From Caulobacter vibrioides (GTDB taxonomy: Bacteria > Pseudomonadota > Alphaproteobacteria > Caulobacterales > Caulobacteraceae), in NCBI RefSeq assembly GCF_002310375.3, contig NZ_CP023315.3, forward strand, positions 2,232,001 to 2,296,000: DNA of 64,000 nucleotides, given 5' to 3'. Within the stretch, counting starts at the first letter, position 1; each line of letters begins with the position of its first letter. This document shows, piece after piece, positions 1-8,458 of the stretch. Position numbers and translations under genes: made by a program. The notes below the pieces were generated by a model that worked only from the letters and a program-made list of their open reading frames with translations, had not been told where the DNA came from and did no database searches.

Positions 1-212
1 CCATCGCCGCCGGCGAGGTCGAGGCCGGCTGCACGGTCCATCTGGTCACGGCCGGTGTCGACGAGGGCCCGATCCTGGGCCAGGCCCGCGTGCCCATCCT
101 GCCCGGCGACGACGAGCCCGCCCTGGCCGCCCGGGTGCTGGAGCAGGAACACAGGCTCTACGCCGACACCCTGGCGACCTTCTGTCGCGGCCTTTCCGCA
201 GCACAAAACTAG
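1..212 (+). CDS. purN: Phosphoribosylglycinamide formyltransferase, C-terminal part (partial)
   Basis: This is the last 69 residues of PurN, cut by the window edge; the frame starts at base 3 and ends at TAG 210-212. The enzyme transfers a formyl group from 10-formyltetrahydrofolate to GAR, the third step of purine synthesis in the cytosol. The visible part contains the typical PurN stretch with GCTVHLVTAGVDEGPIL, which includes the D-x-GP-I region, followed by the helix that ends the fold (HRLYADTLATF). The catalytic Asn-His-Asp region lies mostly upstream and is not visible. A 63-bp gap separates it from the DedA gene on the same strand. Identification is from recalled family sequence; partner genes such as purM would be expected just upstream. 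Confidence 0.85.
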   Translation, partial: IAAGEVEAGCTVHLVTAGVDEGPILGQARVPILPGDDEPALAARVLEQEHRLYADTLATFCRGLSAAQN

Positions 213-275
213 GGTTCACGCACGTTTACAACGCTGGGTCAGAGATTCGTCACAGTCGGTAACGATACTGGAGCC

Positions 276-893
276 ATGGACGCTTTCCTGACTCAGACCT
301 TCGCCCTTGCGGCCGACAACAGCGTGTTGGCGGGTCTGGTGCTGTTTGTGCTGACCCTGCTGGAAGCGCTGCTGGTGGTGGGCGTTCTGATCCCCATCGT
401 CGGCGTGATGCTGGCCGCCGGCGCCCTTGTGGCCCAAGGCGTCATGCATCCAGTCGAGGCGGTGCTGTGGTGCAGCGCCGGCGCGGCGGTCGGTGACGCC
501 CTGTCCTACCTGCTCGGCCACCGTCTGGGCGGCCGCCACGGCGCTCGGATGCTGTTCTCGGGCCGTCGGCGCCTGTTCGCCCGCGCCAAGCTCCTGGCGC
601 GTCGCTACGGCACGGTGGCGATCATCGCCGCCCGCTATCTCGGCCCCGTCCGCCCGATGATCCCGATCCTGGCCGGCATGAGCCGCGCCCGCCCCTGGCG
701 GTTCCATATCGCCAGCGCGCTGACCGCGCCGATCTGGGTCGTGTCGCTGATGGCCCCCGGCTACTTGGCCGTCGTCAATCTGCAGCGCCTGGATCTTGAT
801 CCCGGCGTGGCCGGTCCGCTGGCCGTCGCGGCGCTGATCGTGGTCGCCACGGCCTGGATGGCCCTGCGCCGTCCTCGCACGGTCCTGGCCTAA
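276..893 (+). CDS. DedA family integral membrane protein
   Basis: A 205-residue membrane protein of the DedA (SNARE-associated, PF09335) family, whose members are polytopic inner-membrane proteins linked to lipid carrier recycling and envelope homeostasis. Visible signs are a hydrophobic N-terminal half with the family-like stretch LLEALLVVGVLIPIVG, the charged GDALSYLLGHRLG segment, and the family signature ARYLGPVRPMIPILAGMS around residues 115-135, with further hydrophobic segments to the end. The length is normal for the family. The ATG at 276 is the natural start; there is no strong Shine-Dalgarno. The stop overlaps the stop of the convergent YoaK-family gene by three bases. The specific substrate cannot be told from sequence. 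Confidence 0.85.
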   Translation: MDAFLTQTFALAADNSVLAGLVLFVLTLLEALLVVGVLIPIVGVMLAAGALVAQGVMHPVEAVLWCSAGAAVGDALSYLLGHRLGGRHGARMLFSGRRRLFARAKLLARRYGTVAIIAARYLGPVRPMIPILAGMSRARPWRFHIASALTAPIWVVSLMAPGYLAVVNLQRLDLDPGVAGPLAVAALIVVATAWMALRRPRTVLA

Positions 894-1531
894 ACAGCCC
901 TGTAGCGACGCTCGGCCCAGAGCGCGCCGCCCAGCACGATCGCGACCGCGAACCACAAGGCCGCAGCCCCGATCGTCAGATAGCTCAGCGCCCCCAGCGC
1001 CCCGCCCGCCGCCAGGCCGGTCCACAGCAGTGCATAACGCCACCAGTCGTTCGGCTCTCGGCCGACAATAGCGCCCGCGATACGTTGGCCCGCCTTGACC
1101 AGGGCGCCGGTCATGTAGGTCAGGCCCACGGCCACGTCGCCGTTCCGCTGAAAGACCGCGTTCTCCGCCCCCATGGCCATCGCCACCGCCGTGACCCCTG
1201 CTCGGTCATGACCGAGCGCCAGCAGGATCGCCCCGGCCGCCAGCAGCACCGCCTCAAGAACCAGCACGGGCGAGCGCCGCGTCTCGCCCAGCGCCCGGGC
1301 CGTCAGCGCGCCCAGCACCACGCCCGCCACGAACGCAGCGACCAGGCCGATGACCGTCAGCGCCGCCGCCCAGTGGCTGGTCGCCAGGGCCACGCCCAGG
1401 CGCGTCGAGTTGCCGCTCATGAACGAGACGAAGAAGCCGCCCAGCTTCAGAAAGCCGATCGCGTCGACATAGCCCGCCACGCCCGACAGCGTGACCGCCA
1501 GCGCCACCTCGCCGCGTCCGTAGTGCTGCAC
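890..1531 (-). CDS. YoaK/DUF1275 family membrane protein
   Basis: A 213-residue polytopic membrane protein of the YoaK (DUF1275) family. The N-terminal segment GVAGYVDAIGFLKLGG followed by FVSFMSGNSTRLG is the hallmark of this family; about six hydrophobic segments follow. The function is not established. I place the start at the GTG at 1531 rather than the TTG at 1549 because GGAGG lies seven bases upstream of the GTG. The gene sits immediately downstream of the ndk terminator hairpin, so its transcript must start within or by read-through of that region. It converges with the DedA gene, with overlapping stop codons. Confidence is high for the family, low for any role. Confidence 0.82.
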   Translation of the reverse strand: MQHYGRGEVALAVTLSGVAGYVDAIGFLKLGGFFVSFMSGNSTRLGVALATSHWAAALTVIGLVAAFVAGVVLGALTARALGETRRSPVLVLEAVLLAAGAILLALGHDRAGVTAVAMAMGAENAVFQRNGDVAVGLTYMTGALVKAGQRIAGAIVGREPNDWWRYALLWTGLAAGGALGALSYLTIGAAALWFAVAIVLGGALWAERRYRAV

Positions 1532-1550
1532 GTCCCGGCCTCCGCACAAA

Positions 1551-1582
1551 AGAAAACGGCCGGATCGTCACCGATCCGGCCG
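1551..1582 (-). terminator. Intrinsic terminator of ndk
   Basis: An 11-bp perfect stem (1557-1567 with 1572-1582) with a 4-base loop is followed on the minus strand by TTTTCT. It lies 29 bases after the ndk stop, so it terminates the ndk transcript before the YoaK-family gene. Confidence 0.8.
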
Positions 1583-1611
1583 CTCTGCGTCATCAGAAAT
1601 GTCGACGGCGA

Positions 1612-2031
1612 TTAGCCGACGATTTCTTCTTCCGTGAAGAACTGGGCGATTTCGATGCCGGCGTTCTCCAGGCTGTCCGAGCCGTGGACCGAGTTTTCAC
1701 CGATCGACAGGGCGAACAGCTTGCGGATGGTGCCTTCGTCGGCGTTTTCCGGGTTCGTGGCGCCCATGACTTCACGGTACTTCAGGACGGCGTTGTCGCC
1801 CTGCAGCACTTGGACGACGACCGGCTCGGCGGTCATCTGGCCCACGAGTTCGCCGTAGAACGGACGCTCGGCGTGGACTTCGTAGAACTTCTTGGCTTGG
1901 GCTTCGGTCAGCTTCACGCGGCGCTGAGCGACGATGCGCAGGCCGGCGGCCTCGATCACAGCGTTGATGGCGCCGGTCAGGTTACGACGCGTGGCGTCCG
2001 GCTTGATGATCGAGAAGGTGCGTTCGGTCAC
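1612..2031 (-). CDS. ndk: Nucleoside diphosphate kinase
   Basis: A 139-residue NDP kinase, which transfers the gamma phosphate of ATP to NDPs through a phospho-histidine and so balances the nucleotide pools. The N-terminus [15 protein letters not shown] and the active-site signature [10 protein letters not shown] (catalytic His in SVHGSD) are both intact, and the length matches the bacterial family (about 140). A much longer open frame extends upstream to 3576, but it is antisense to the ABC-F gene; the family N-terminus fixes the start at the GTG at 2031. The gene is monocistronic, divergent from the ABC-F gene, and ends at a clear intrinsic terminator. Confidence 0.97.
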   Translation of the reverse strand: MTERTFSIIKPDATRRNLTGAINAVIEAAGLRIVAQRRVKLTEAQAKKFYEVHAERPFYGELVGQMTAEPVVVQVLQGDNAVLKYREVMGATNPENADEGTIRKLFALSIGENSVHGSDSLENAGIEIAQFFTEEEIVG

Positions 2032-2049
2032 GACAGTGATCTCACAGAA

Positions 2050-2084
2050 AAGTTGTGAATTGGGAGGTTGCGGGCTTATAGCCG
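2050..2084. promoter_or_regulatory. Putative shared promoter region of ndk and the ABC-F gene
   Basis: The 96-bp divergent gap contains GGCTTATAGCC (about 2073-2083). On the minus strand this reads GGCTATAAGCC, close to the Caulobacter housekeeping -10 element GCTANAWC, and on the plus strand it lies 15 bases after TTGTGA (2053-2058), a -35-like element. This is a motif match only; no start site is known. Confidence 0.35.
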
Positions 2085-2127
2085 TGCGCCCCGCCCTCGC
2101 CAACCCCACCGCGTAAGCTTCACAAAA

Positions 2128-3993
2128 ATGCTGCAGATCAACGACCTGACCTTCAATGCGTGGGGCCGGCGCTTTTTCGACAAGGCGACCGTCAGCCTGC
2201 CGCCGGGGGCCAAGGTCGGCCTGATCGGACGAAATGGCGTTGGCAAGTCGACGCTGTTCAAGCTGATCCTGGGCCAATTGCACGCGGGCGATGACGAAAT
2301 CAGCCTGCCCAAGAGCGCCCGCATCGGCTCGGTCGACCAGGAACACCCGGCCACGCCGGTGAGCCTGCTGGAGACTGTGCTGGAAGCCGATATCGAGCGC
2401 CACACGCTGATGACGCGCCTGGAGACCGCCGATCCCGAGGAGATGGGCGAGATCTGGGCCCGCCTGATCGAGATCGACTCCGACTCGGCCCCGGCCCGCG
2501 CCTCGGAAATCCTGGTGGGTCTGGGCTTCACCCAGGAGGACCTGCACCGACCGATGAGCGAGTTCTCGGGCGGCTGGCGCATGCGCGTCGCCCTGGCCGC
2601 GGCCTTGTTCGCCGAGCCGGACATGCTGCTGCTGGACGAACCGACCAACTATCTGGACCTGGAAGGCGCGCTCTGGCTGGAGGCGCGGCTTCAGAAGTAT
2701 CCGCACACGGCGCTGATCGTCAGCCACGACCGCGAGCTCTTGAACAACAGCTGCACCCACATGCTGCACCTGGCCGGCGGCAAGCTGGAGCTCTACACCG
2801 GCGGCTACGACGATTTCGAAAAGCGCCGGGCCGAGAAGGCGCGCCTGCAACTGTCGGCCAAAGCCAAGCAGGACGCCGAGCGCGCCCACCTGCAGGCCTT
2901 CGTCGACCGCTTCAAGGCCAAGGCCTCCAAGGCCGCCCAGGCCCAGTCGCGGATGAAGCGCCTGGCCAAGATGGAGCCGGTGGCCACCACGATCGAGGAG
3001 CGCGTCGCGCCCTTCACCCTGCCCTCGCCGCCCAAGCCCCTGCCCCCGCCGCTGATCCGGCTGGAGAAGGCCAGCGTCGGCTATGAGTCGGGTCGCGCGA
3101 TCCTGAAGAACCTGAACCTGCGCATGGACCTGGACGACCGCATCGGTCTTCTGGGCGTCAACGGCGCGGGCAAGTCGACCTTCGCCAAGATGATCGCCGG
3201 CGCGCTGGGCGTACAGGCCGGCGAGTTCCACCGCGACAAGAAGATGAAGGTCGGCTGGTTCCACCAGCACCAGATCGAGGCGATGGATCCCAACGACACG
3301 CCGCTGGAGATCATCCGCCGCGCCATGCCTGAGGCCTCGGAAAGCTCGCGCCGCTCGAAACTGGCCCAGTTCGGCCTGGGCTTCGAGAAGCAGGAGACCA
3401 AGGTCGAGAGCCTGTCGGGCGGCGAGCGCGCGCGCCTGCTGCTGAACCTGGTGGCGATGGACGCGCCACACATGCTGATCCTGGACGAGCCGACCAACCA
3501 CCTGGACATCGACAGCCGCCGGGCTCTGCTGGACGCCCTGAACGACTACATGGGCGCGGTGATCCTGATCACCCACGACCGCTCGCTGATGGAGCTGGTC
3601 GCCGACCGCCTGTGGCTGGCGGCCGACGGCACGGTCAAGGCGTTCGACGGCGACATGGACGACTACGCCAAGTTCGTGTTGGAGCGCGCCAAGCAGGCGG
3701 TGAAGCCGACCCAGGTCAGCCGCGAGCCTGAAAAGCCCGTCGCGCCGCTCACGAAGAAGGCCGCCGTCGAGCCGCTTCGCCGCAAGGTCGAGGCCGCCGA
3801 GCAGGTGATGACGCGGCGCACCCGGGACCTGGCCGAACTGGAAGCCCAGCTCGGCGACCCGGATCTCTACGTCAAGAACCCGGGCAAGGTCGCCGAACTG
3901 ACCAAGCGCCGCGACAACGCCCAGGCCAAGCTGAACGAGGCCGAGGAGGCCTGGATGAGCCTGGCCGAGGAGCTGGCCGAGGCCGAAGGCTGA
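2128..3993 (+). CDS. ABC-F family ATP-binding protein
   Basis: A 621-residue soluble protein with two ABC ATPase domains in one chain and no membrane segment, the ABC-F arrangement; relatives (Uup, EttA, YheS types) act on the ribosome. Domain 1 has Walker [10 protein letters not shown] near residue 37, signature SGGWRMR and Walker [14 protein letters not shown]; domain 2 has [19 protein letters not shown] and [13 protein letters not shown]. The inter-domain linker is rich in Lys, Ala and Arg, and a C-terminal coiled-coil-like tail of about 100 residues follows, as in YheS/Uup-like members. The ATG at 2128 begins at the conserved MLQINDLTF; the open frame further upstream lies in the promoter region. 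Exact subfamily is uncertain. Confidence 0.93.
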   Translation: MLQINDLTFNAWGRRFFDKATVSLPPGAKVGLIGRNGVGKSTLFKLILGQLHAGDDEISLPKSARIGSVDQEHPATPVSLLETVLEADIERHTLMTRLETADPEEMGEIWARLIEIDSDSAPARASEILVGLGFTQEDLHRPMSEFSGGWRMRVALAAALFAEPDMLLLDEPTNYLDLEGALWLEARLQKYPHTALIVSHDRELLNNSCTHMLHLAGGKLELYTGGYDDFEKRRAEKARLQLSAKAKQDAERAHLQAFVDRFKAKASKAAQAQSRMKRLAKMEPVATTIEERVAPFTLPSPPKPLPPPLIRLEKASVGYESGRAILKNLNLRMDLDDRIGLLGVNGAGKSTFAKMIAGALGVQAGEFHRDKKMKVGWFHQHQIEAMDPNDTPLEIIRRAMPEASESSRRSKLAQFGLGFEKQETKVESLSGGERARLLLNLVAMDAPHMLILDEPTNHLDIDSRRALLDALNDYMGAVILITHDRSLMELVADRLWLAADGTVKAFDGDMDDYAKFVLERAKQAVKPTQVSREPEKPVAPLTKKAAVEPLRRKVEAAEQVMTRRTRDLAELEAQLGDPDLYVKNPGKVAELTKRRDNAQAKLNEAEEAWMSLAEELAEAEG

Positions 3994-4013
3994 GCCACCT
4001 CAGGGTGAACGGC

Positions 4014-4035
4014 CGCTAAACCATGTCGTTTAGCG
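4014..4035. repeat. Perfect 8-bp inverted repeat between ABC-F gene and hypothetical gene
   Basis: CGCTAAAC (4014-4021), six bases, then GTTTAGCG (4028-4035). It is too short of a T-run to be a convincing terminator; it could be an operator for the gene starting near 4070 or a weak transcript end for the ABC-F gene. Confidence 0.5.
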
Positions 4036-4069
4036 CTTCCCGAACGTGTGTCGCCGCATGGTGCGACCC

Positions 4070-4468
4070 ATGAGCACAGGTCACCCCCGCAACCATGTCG
4101 TAGCCAATCCGGAAGGATTGTCGTCGCACGTCGTGCTGGAGGCGTTCGCCGAATGGGTGAACACCCGCATCGGCGAGGCCCTGCGGATCGAGATGGATCT
4201 GGCCTTCCGTGACCGCCCCTTCGACATCGAGGTGGGGCGTTCCCCGGCCCTGGTCGGCTGGGAGCACAAGTTCATCCAGCCCGGCGCGCCTGCGCCGCGC
4301 GGCAAGATGTGGACGGTCTACCGCCTGCATGACCAGAACGACCGTCCGGTTCACCTGCCGCAGTCCGGCGATCTGGTCGAGGACCTGACGCCGCTGCTCG
4401 GCGAGCTTGGCTATCTGGGCGTCTTCGAAGACGGCGTGGCGCAGTTTCCAGGCGTGGGTAAGCGCTGA
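4070..4468 (+). CDS. Hypothetical protein
   Basis: A soluble protein of about 132 residues that I do not recognise. No signal peptide, membrane segment or known motif is visible. The middle is acidic and mixed (AEWVNTRIGEALRIEMDLAF), followed by a WEHKF segment and a short proline/glycine-rich stretch (PGAPAPRGK). Three in-frame starts are possible, GTG 4046, ATG 4058 and ATG 4070; none has a strong ribosome-binding site, and I chose the last because it starts the plainly protein-like sequence. The coding bias of third positions supports a real gene. It converges with the cytochrome c gene with a 12-base gap. Confidence 0.6.
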   Translation: MSTGHPRNHVVANPEGLSSHVVLEAFAEWVNTRIGEALRIEMDLAFRDRPFDIEVGRSPALVGWEHKFIQPGAPAPRGKMWTVYRLHDQNDRPVHLPQSGDLVEDLTPLLGELGYLGVFEDGVAQFPGVGKR

Positions 4469-4480
4469 CCGCCTGCCGCC

Positions 4481-4867
4481 TCAGCGGCGATGGTGCTCGT
4501 CGCGCGGCTTGTCATACAGCGTGCGCAGATAGGCGGTGACATCCGCGATCTGGATCGCCGTCATCGCCTTGGCCGGCATGGCGTAATGGCCGACCGAGGC
4601 GATCGCCTCCAGTTCCCAGTCCAATCGGTAGTCCGCGTACTTCTTGGCGACCTCTCCGAAGGGGGGAGCGTCCTGGCGCGGACTGACGCCATCGGCGCTG
4701 ATCGCGTGACAACTGGCGCATTGCTTGGCCGCAAACGCCGCGCCTCGAGCCGGCGAGCCGGGAAGCGCGTCGTCGGCCGTCGCTCCTGATCGCGACGCCT
4801 GCGCCGCCGTCATGGCCGGCGCCATCAAGACCATCATCGCCAGCGCGGTCGTCAAAAGCCTTCGCAT
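4481..4867 (-). CDS. Exported class I cytochrome c family protein
   Basis: A 128-residue protein with an N-terminal Sec signal peptide (MRRLLTTALAMMVLMAPAMTAAQA, cleavage probably after AQA) and one haem-c attachment motif CASCH near residue 49. The downstream YAMPAKAM segment can supply the axial methionine, and the C-terminal helix IADVTAYLRTLY is typical of mono-haem cytochrome c. It would act in the periplasm as an electron carrier. The start at 4867 is chosen because the upstream extension would bury the signal peptide. No haem-oxidase or dehydrogenase partner lies next to it; the upstream neighbour on the same strand is a hybrid histidine kinase. Confidence 0.85.
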   Translation of the reverse strand: MRRLLTTALAMMVLMAPAMTAAQASRSGATADDALPGSPARGAAFAAKQCASCHAISADGVSPRQDAPPFGEVAKKYADYRLDWELEAIASVGHYAMPAKAMTAIQIADVTAYLRTLYDKPRDEHHRR

Positions 4868-4969
4868 GTCGGTCACTCCCGTCACCCTGAAGATGCGCGC
4901 AGCACGAGGCGCAGCCAAGTGCGGGCGACCGCGTAAGGTTGCGGCCGCCCGCGGCGCCCGTTGGGCGGT

Positions 4970-7453
4970 TCAGACCGTCGCGGACCCGCGCGTTTCCAAG
5001 GCCTCGACCAGGGTCGACAACAGGGACATGACCGTCAGCGGCTTGGGCGTCGCGCCGTCGAAAACGGGGTCCAGCGGGCCGGAGCGCACGTCGGCCGAGA
5101 ACGCGATGATCGGCGCCTGAGCGCTGGGCCCGCGCTCGGCCCGAATCCGCAACGCCGCCGAGCGCCCGTCCAGGCGCGGCATGCGCAGGTCCATCAGGAT
5201 GGCGTCGTAGGGCTCGGCGGCGGCGGCGGTCACGCCCTCCTCGCCGTCAACGGCCTCAACGACCTCGACGCCGACGGCCTCCAGCACGGAACGGACCAGT
5301 TCGCGGTTGCCGGCGTTGTCATCAACGACCAGCACGCGACGCCCGGGCGGCGGCATGGGAAAGTCGGCTACGCCTTCATCGTCTTGCGCGGCTAGCGTCG
5401 ACGCCAACGGCGCCGGAATCTCGAACCAGAAGCGCGCGCCCTGCTCCTCATTGCTGGCGACACCGATCTCGCCGCCCATCAACTCCACCAGCCCGCGCGA
5501 AATCGCCAGGCCAAGACCGGCGCCGCCATGCTTGCGGTTCAAGGCGGCGTCGATCTGCGCGAACCGCGTGAAGATCAGCGCCTGATCGGCCTCGCCGACG
5601 CCCGGCCCCGTATCGATCACGCTGATCCGCAGGCGCCCCGTCTGGACGTCGTAAGCGGTCTCCAGCGCCACCTCGCCCACTTCGGTGAACTTCACCGCAT
5701 TGCCGACGAGATTCAGCAACACCTGGCGGACCCGCTCGGGATCCAGGATCACGCGCCCGGGCATGGCGTCGCCGCCCACGGACCGCAGCGTCAGCTGCTT
5801 TTCCTTCGCGGCCGGCGCCAGAATCTCAAGAACGTCGGCGACCAGATCGCCGATCGCGACCGGGCGCGGTTGAAGGGCGATGCGCCCCTGTTCGAGGCGG
5901 GAAAAGTCCAGGATGTCGTTGATGGTCGTCAGCAGGGTCTGACCGCCCGTGGCGATACGGTCGACATAACGCCGCGATCGCGCGCCCAGATCGGGCTCCT
6001 CGGCCAGCAGATTGGCGAAGCCGATCACCGCCGTCAGCGGCGTGCGCAGTTCATGGCTCATATTGGCCAGGAACTCGCCCTTCACGGCGGCGGCGGTCTC
6101 GGCTTCGGCGCGAGCGGCGCGCAGCGCCATCTCCAGCGTCTTACGCGCGGTGATGTCGCGGATGATGTCGGTGACGGCCACGGGCTGACCCGTTTCCGGA
6201 CTGCAGGCGAGCATCGGCCGCGACTCCAGCCAGATCATCGCGCCGTCCTTGTGGAACGCGCGGTACTCGACGGTGATGGCCATCACCTCGCCCCGCGCGC
6301 TGGCCTCCCGTTGGGCGCGGACCAGATCAGCGATGCGCAAGGTGTCTTCCGGATGGAGGACCTTCATATAGGCCCAGCCCAGCAGTTCTTCCGGGGCGTA
6401 GCCGAGGATCGCGTGCGTGGCCGGCGACATGTAGGTCATTCGGCCGTCGAGATCGCTATGGGCGATCACGTCCAGCGCATTCTCGGCCAGCAGCCGATAG
6501 CGGGCTTCGCTCAGCTCGGCCTCGGCGCGCGCCTTCACGAGGTTGGCCACGATTTCGCGCCGCTGTCGCTGAAGGGCCGCGGCCGGCAGGCTGATGAAGG
6601 TCGAGGCCGCCAGGAACAGTTGCAGGACCAGAGATTGGTCGTAAGCTCCGCCTTGGATGAGGTTGATCGGTCCGCGTCCCGCGAGCGTCAGCACCAGGGC
6701 GATCGTGGCCACAAGCGCCGAACACAGCGCCGCGCCGAACACCTCCTGACGCCAGGCGGCGATCAGCATCATCGGCGGCAGCAGGAACAAAAGCGGATAT
6801 CGGGTCTGGCCGAACACGATCAGCGCCATCGCGCAGCAGGCCGCGATCGATAGAACGCCGTCGCGCGTCAACGGGCGTTCGCGGAGGTAGTGTTTGGCCC
6901 TCGAGAGCACCAGGAGCGCTGGTCCGATGCACAACATGCCGAGGATGTCGTTCAGCGACCAGGTGACGATGTTGTGCACGAGGTCGCCGCCGCGCAGGGC
7001 GGTGTGGAAAGTTGCCGCGAGCGATCCGATCACCAGAGGCGCCAGACCTCCGGCCAACAGGACGAAGGCCAGCATGTCGCGCGGTCGTCCCAGATCGATC
7101 ACCTCGCCGACCGCCCTGCGCACCAGGAAGGCCGCGAGCGTGGCCTGCGACACGTTCATGGGCACCAGCGTCAGGTTGACCAGCGGGCTGTCGCCCGCGT
7201 GCGCGCCGGCGGCCAGACCGCCGATCAGACCGCCGAGGATGATCGCCGGCCACCGTCTTGAGGGGGATGACAGCAGGAAGGCGGCCAAGAAGCCGTTGGA
7301 AAGCCAGATCGGCGTCACATAGCCATAGGCGCGCGGCGGCTCGACACAGAGATAGGCCAGAATCGCGAAACCGAAGGCGGCGATCAGGGCGGCCAAGACC
7401 GCCCGGCCCAGATCACCGCGCGAACCTGTTTCGAAAGTCGGCTTGTCGACCAT
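4970..7453 (-). CDS. MASE1-PAS hybrid sensor histidine kinase
   Basis: An 827-residue membrane-bound hybrid kinase. Residues 15-290 form a MASE1-like multi-span sensor (the YVTPIWLSNGFLAAFLL stretch is typical), 315-440 a PAS domain (LLAENALDVIAHSDLDG... to DITARK), 455-525 the HisKA dimerisation domain with phospho-acceptor His467 in SHELRTP, 565-685 the HATPase with N, G1 (DTGPGVG) and G2 (GGAGLGLAI) boxes, and 705-825 a receiver with Asp755 in AILMDLRMP and the conserved Lys in TPKPL. No phosphotransfer domain or response regulator gene is adjacent, so the output is unknown and it is an orphan. Ligand cannot be inferred. Start ATG 7453. Confidence 0.93.
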   Translation of the reverse strand: MVDKPTFETGSRGDLGRAVLAALIAAFGFAILAYLCVEPPRAYGYVTPIWLSNGFLAAFLLSSPSRRWPAIILGGLIGGLAAGAHAGDSPLVNLTLVPMNVSQATLAAFLVRRAVGEVIDLGRPRDMLAFVLLAGGLAPLVIGSLAATFHTALRGGDLVHNIVTWSLNDILGMLCIGPALLVLSRAKHYLRERPLTRDGVLSIAACCAMALIVFGQTRYPLLFLLPPMMLIAAWRQEVFGAALCSALVATIALVLTLAGRGPINLIQGGAYDQSLVLQLFLAASTFISLPAAALQRQRREIVANLVKARAEAELSEARYRLLAENALDVIAHSDLDGRMTYMSPATHAILGYAPEELLGWAYMKVLHPEDTLRIADLVRAQREASARGEVMAITVEYRAFHKDGAMIWLESRPMLACSPETGQPVAVTDIIRDITARKTLEMALRAARAEAETAAAVKGEFLANMSHELRTPLTAVIGFANLLAEEPDLGARSRRYVDRIATGGQTLLTTINDILDFSRLEQGRIALQPRPVAIGDLVADVLEILAPAAKEKQLTLRSVGGDAMPGRVILDPERVRQVLLNLVGNAVKFTEVGEVALETAYDVQTGRLRISVIDTGPGVGEADQALIFTRFAQIDAALNRKHGGAGLGLAISRGLVELMGGEIGVASNEEQGARFWFEIPAPLASTLAAQDDEGVADFPMPPPGRRVLVVDDNAGNRELVRSVLEAVGVEVVEAVDGEEGVTAAAAEPYDAILMDLRMPRLDGRSAALRIRAERGPSAQAPIIAFSADVRSGPLDPVFDGATPKPLTVMSLLSTLVEALETRGSATV

Positions 7454-7538
7454 GCTTTGAACCGGCCTTTGATCGGGCTGATTCCGTTATTTCATGCGGC
7501 GTCGCGACACGCCACCGAAGCTTGGGACGCGCCCGTCG

Positions 7539-7880
7539 TCAGCCGCACTTTACTTGTTGGACAAGACCGGTGTCGGCGTTGAACAGGATGTTCAAGCGGT
7601 CGGGGCGGTAGTCCATGGTCACCGGGCAGGTCGTGCAGGCGACCCGCCAGCGGGACGGATCGACCGGAGCCGGCAGGCTGGTGCGAGGCTGGCCGATATA
7701 GGCTTGGGCGTCCTTCAGGCCGCACTCGTCCTTGGGCTCGCTCTGCGGCGGCGCAGCCGGAAGGGCGATGGCGGGCGGCGCGGTCGGCGTGGAGGGCGGC
7801 GGCGGCGGTGCGGGTTCGGGCGCGCTGGAGCACCCGACCAGAACCATCGCCGAGATCAACACCGAAGCTGCTCGCCTCAT
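7539..7880 (-). CDS. I78-like (peptidase inhibitor family) lipoprotein
   Basis: A 113-residue lipoprotein. The signal ends in the lipobox LVGC, followed by a proline-rich spacer (PEPAPPPPPSTPTAPP) that would hold the domain away from the membrane. The C-terminal domain CGLKDAQAYIGQPR ... VTMDYRPDRLNILFN ... VKCG has the paired cysteines, the YIG helix and the RLNI motif of the inhibitor I78 family (PF11720), although that family label is by recalled resemblance. Two additional cysteines (ACTTC) are unusual for the family. The start at 7880 gives a proper signal peptide, and its ATG overlaps the holC stop by four bases, so the two genes are probably co-transcribed. Confidence 0.75.
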   Translation of the reverse strand: MRRAASVLISAMVLVGCSSAPEPAPPPPPSTPTAPPAIALPAAPPQSEPKDECGLKDAQAYIGQPRTSLPAPVDPSRWRVACTTCPVTMDYRPDRLNILFNADTGLVQQVKCG

Positions 7881-8338
7881 GCCTGCTTCTCCCAACCACG
7901 CTCGGCGCCCTGGCGCCAGTAGGACACCGGATGCCCGGCCTTCTTGAACATAGACCACCGACCCCGCGCCTGCGCCAAGGCCTGCTCGTCGCGGCCGTCG
8001 AACAACAGGATGCAGCGCGAAACGCCTGAAAGATCTCCAGGTTCGGCCCCGTCGATGAGAAACAGCGCGTCGCCGCCGTTGAGGTTCCCCTCGTCGGCGG
8101 TCAGCAGCACCGGCTGGCGCTCGGCCATCGGCTCGCTGGCCAGGCCGTGCGGTAGAAAGCTGTCTTCGCGCCAGGTCCAGAGATGTTGATCCAGCGCCTC
8201 GATCCGGCGCGGATCGCCGCCGCGCACCAACGCCTTCCAGCCGCGCCCCAGCGTCTTCTCCAGAAGCTCGGGCAGCACCGCCTCGAGCGGCGAGCGCTCG
8301 AGGTGATAGAACCAGACCTCGCAGGGGTTAGCCGTCAT
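7877..8338 (-). CDS. holC: DNA polymerase III subunit chi
   Basis: A 153-residue HolC homologue. Chi binds SSB and links the clamp loader to lagging-strand synthesis. The N-terminus CEVWFYHLERSPLEAVLPELLEKTLGRGWK, the WTWREDSFLPHG segment and the C-terminal FDGRDEQALAQARGRW part match the alphaproteobacterial HolC pattern in order and length (about 150). The ATG 8338 start is directly preceded by a palindromic intergenic repeat. It lies downstream of pepA on the same strand, the common proteobacterial pepA-holC order, and overlaps the following lipoprotein gene by four bases. Confidence 0.9.
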   Translation of the reverse strand: MTANPCEVWFYHLERSPLEAVLPELLEKTLGRGWKALVRGGDPRRIEALDQHLWTWREDSFLPHGLASEPMAERQPVLLTADEGNLNGGDALFLIDGAEPGDLSGVSRCILLFDGRDEQALAQARGRWSMFKKAGHPVSYWRQGAERGWEKQA

Positions 8339-8347
8339 CGAAATTCC

Positions 8348-8448
8348 CTGTCATCCCGGGCGAGCGTAGCGAAGACCCGGGACCGCGACAAACGCGGCGC
8401 TTGGGGCGGTCCCGGCTCGGCACGCCTTGCGCTGGGCCGGGATGACAG
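8348..8448. repeat. Palindromic intergenic repeat between pepA and holC
   Basis: About 100 bp bounded by CTGTCATCCCGG (8348-8359) and its perfect complement CCGGGATGACAG (8437-8448), with a second nested pairing of CCGGGACCGC with GCGGTCCCGG. It occupies almost the entire 120-bp gap between the pepA stop and the holC start. The outer sequence resembles a repeat family seen in intergenic spaces of many proteobacterial genomes (recalled, not searched). It could fold in the pepA-holC transcript as a stabiliser or attenuator. Confidence 0.75.
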
Positions 8449-8458
8449 CCCTTTCGGA

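Noticed and set aside
1612..3576. Minus-strand open frame of 654 residues
   Set aside because: Only the last 139 residues are ndk; the rest is antisense to the ABC-F gene.
5528..6853. Plus-strand open frame of 441 residues
   Set aside because: Antisense to the MASE1 hybrid kinase, low-complexity composition.
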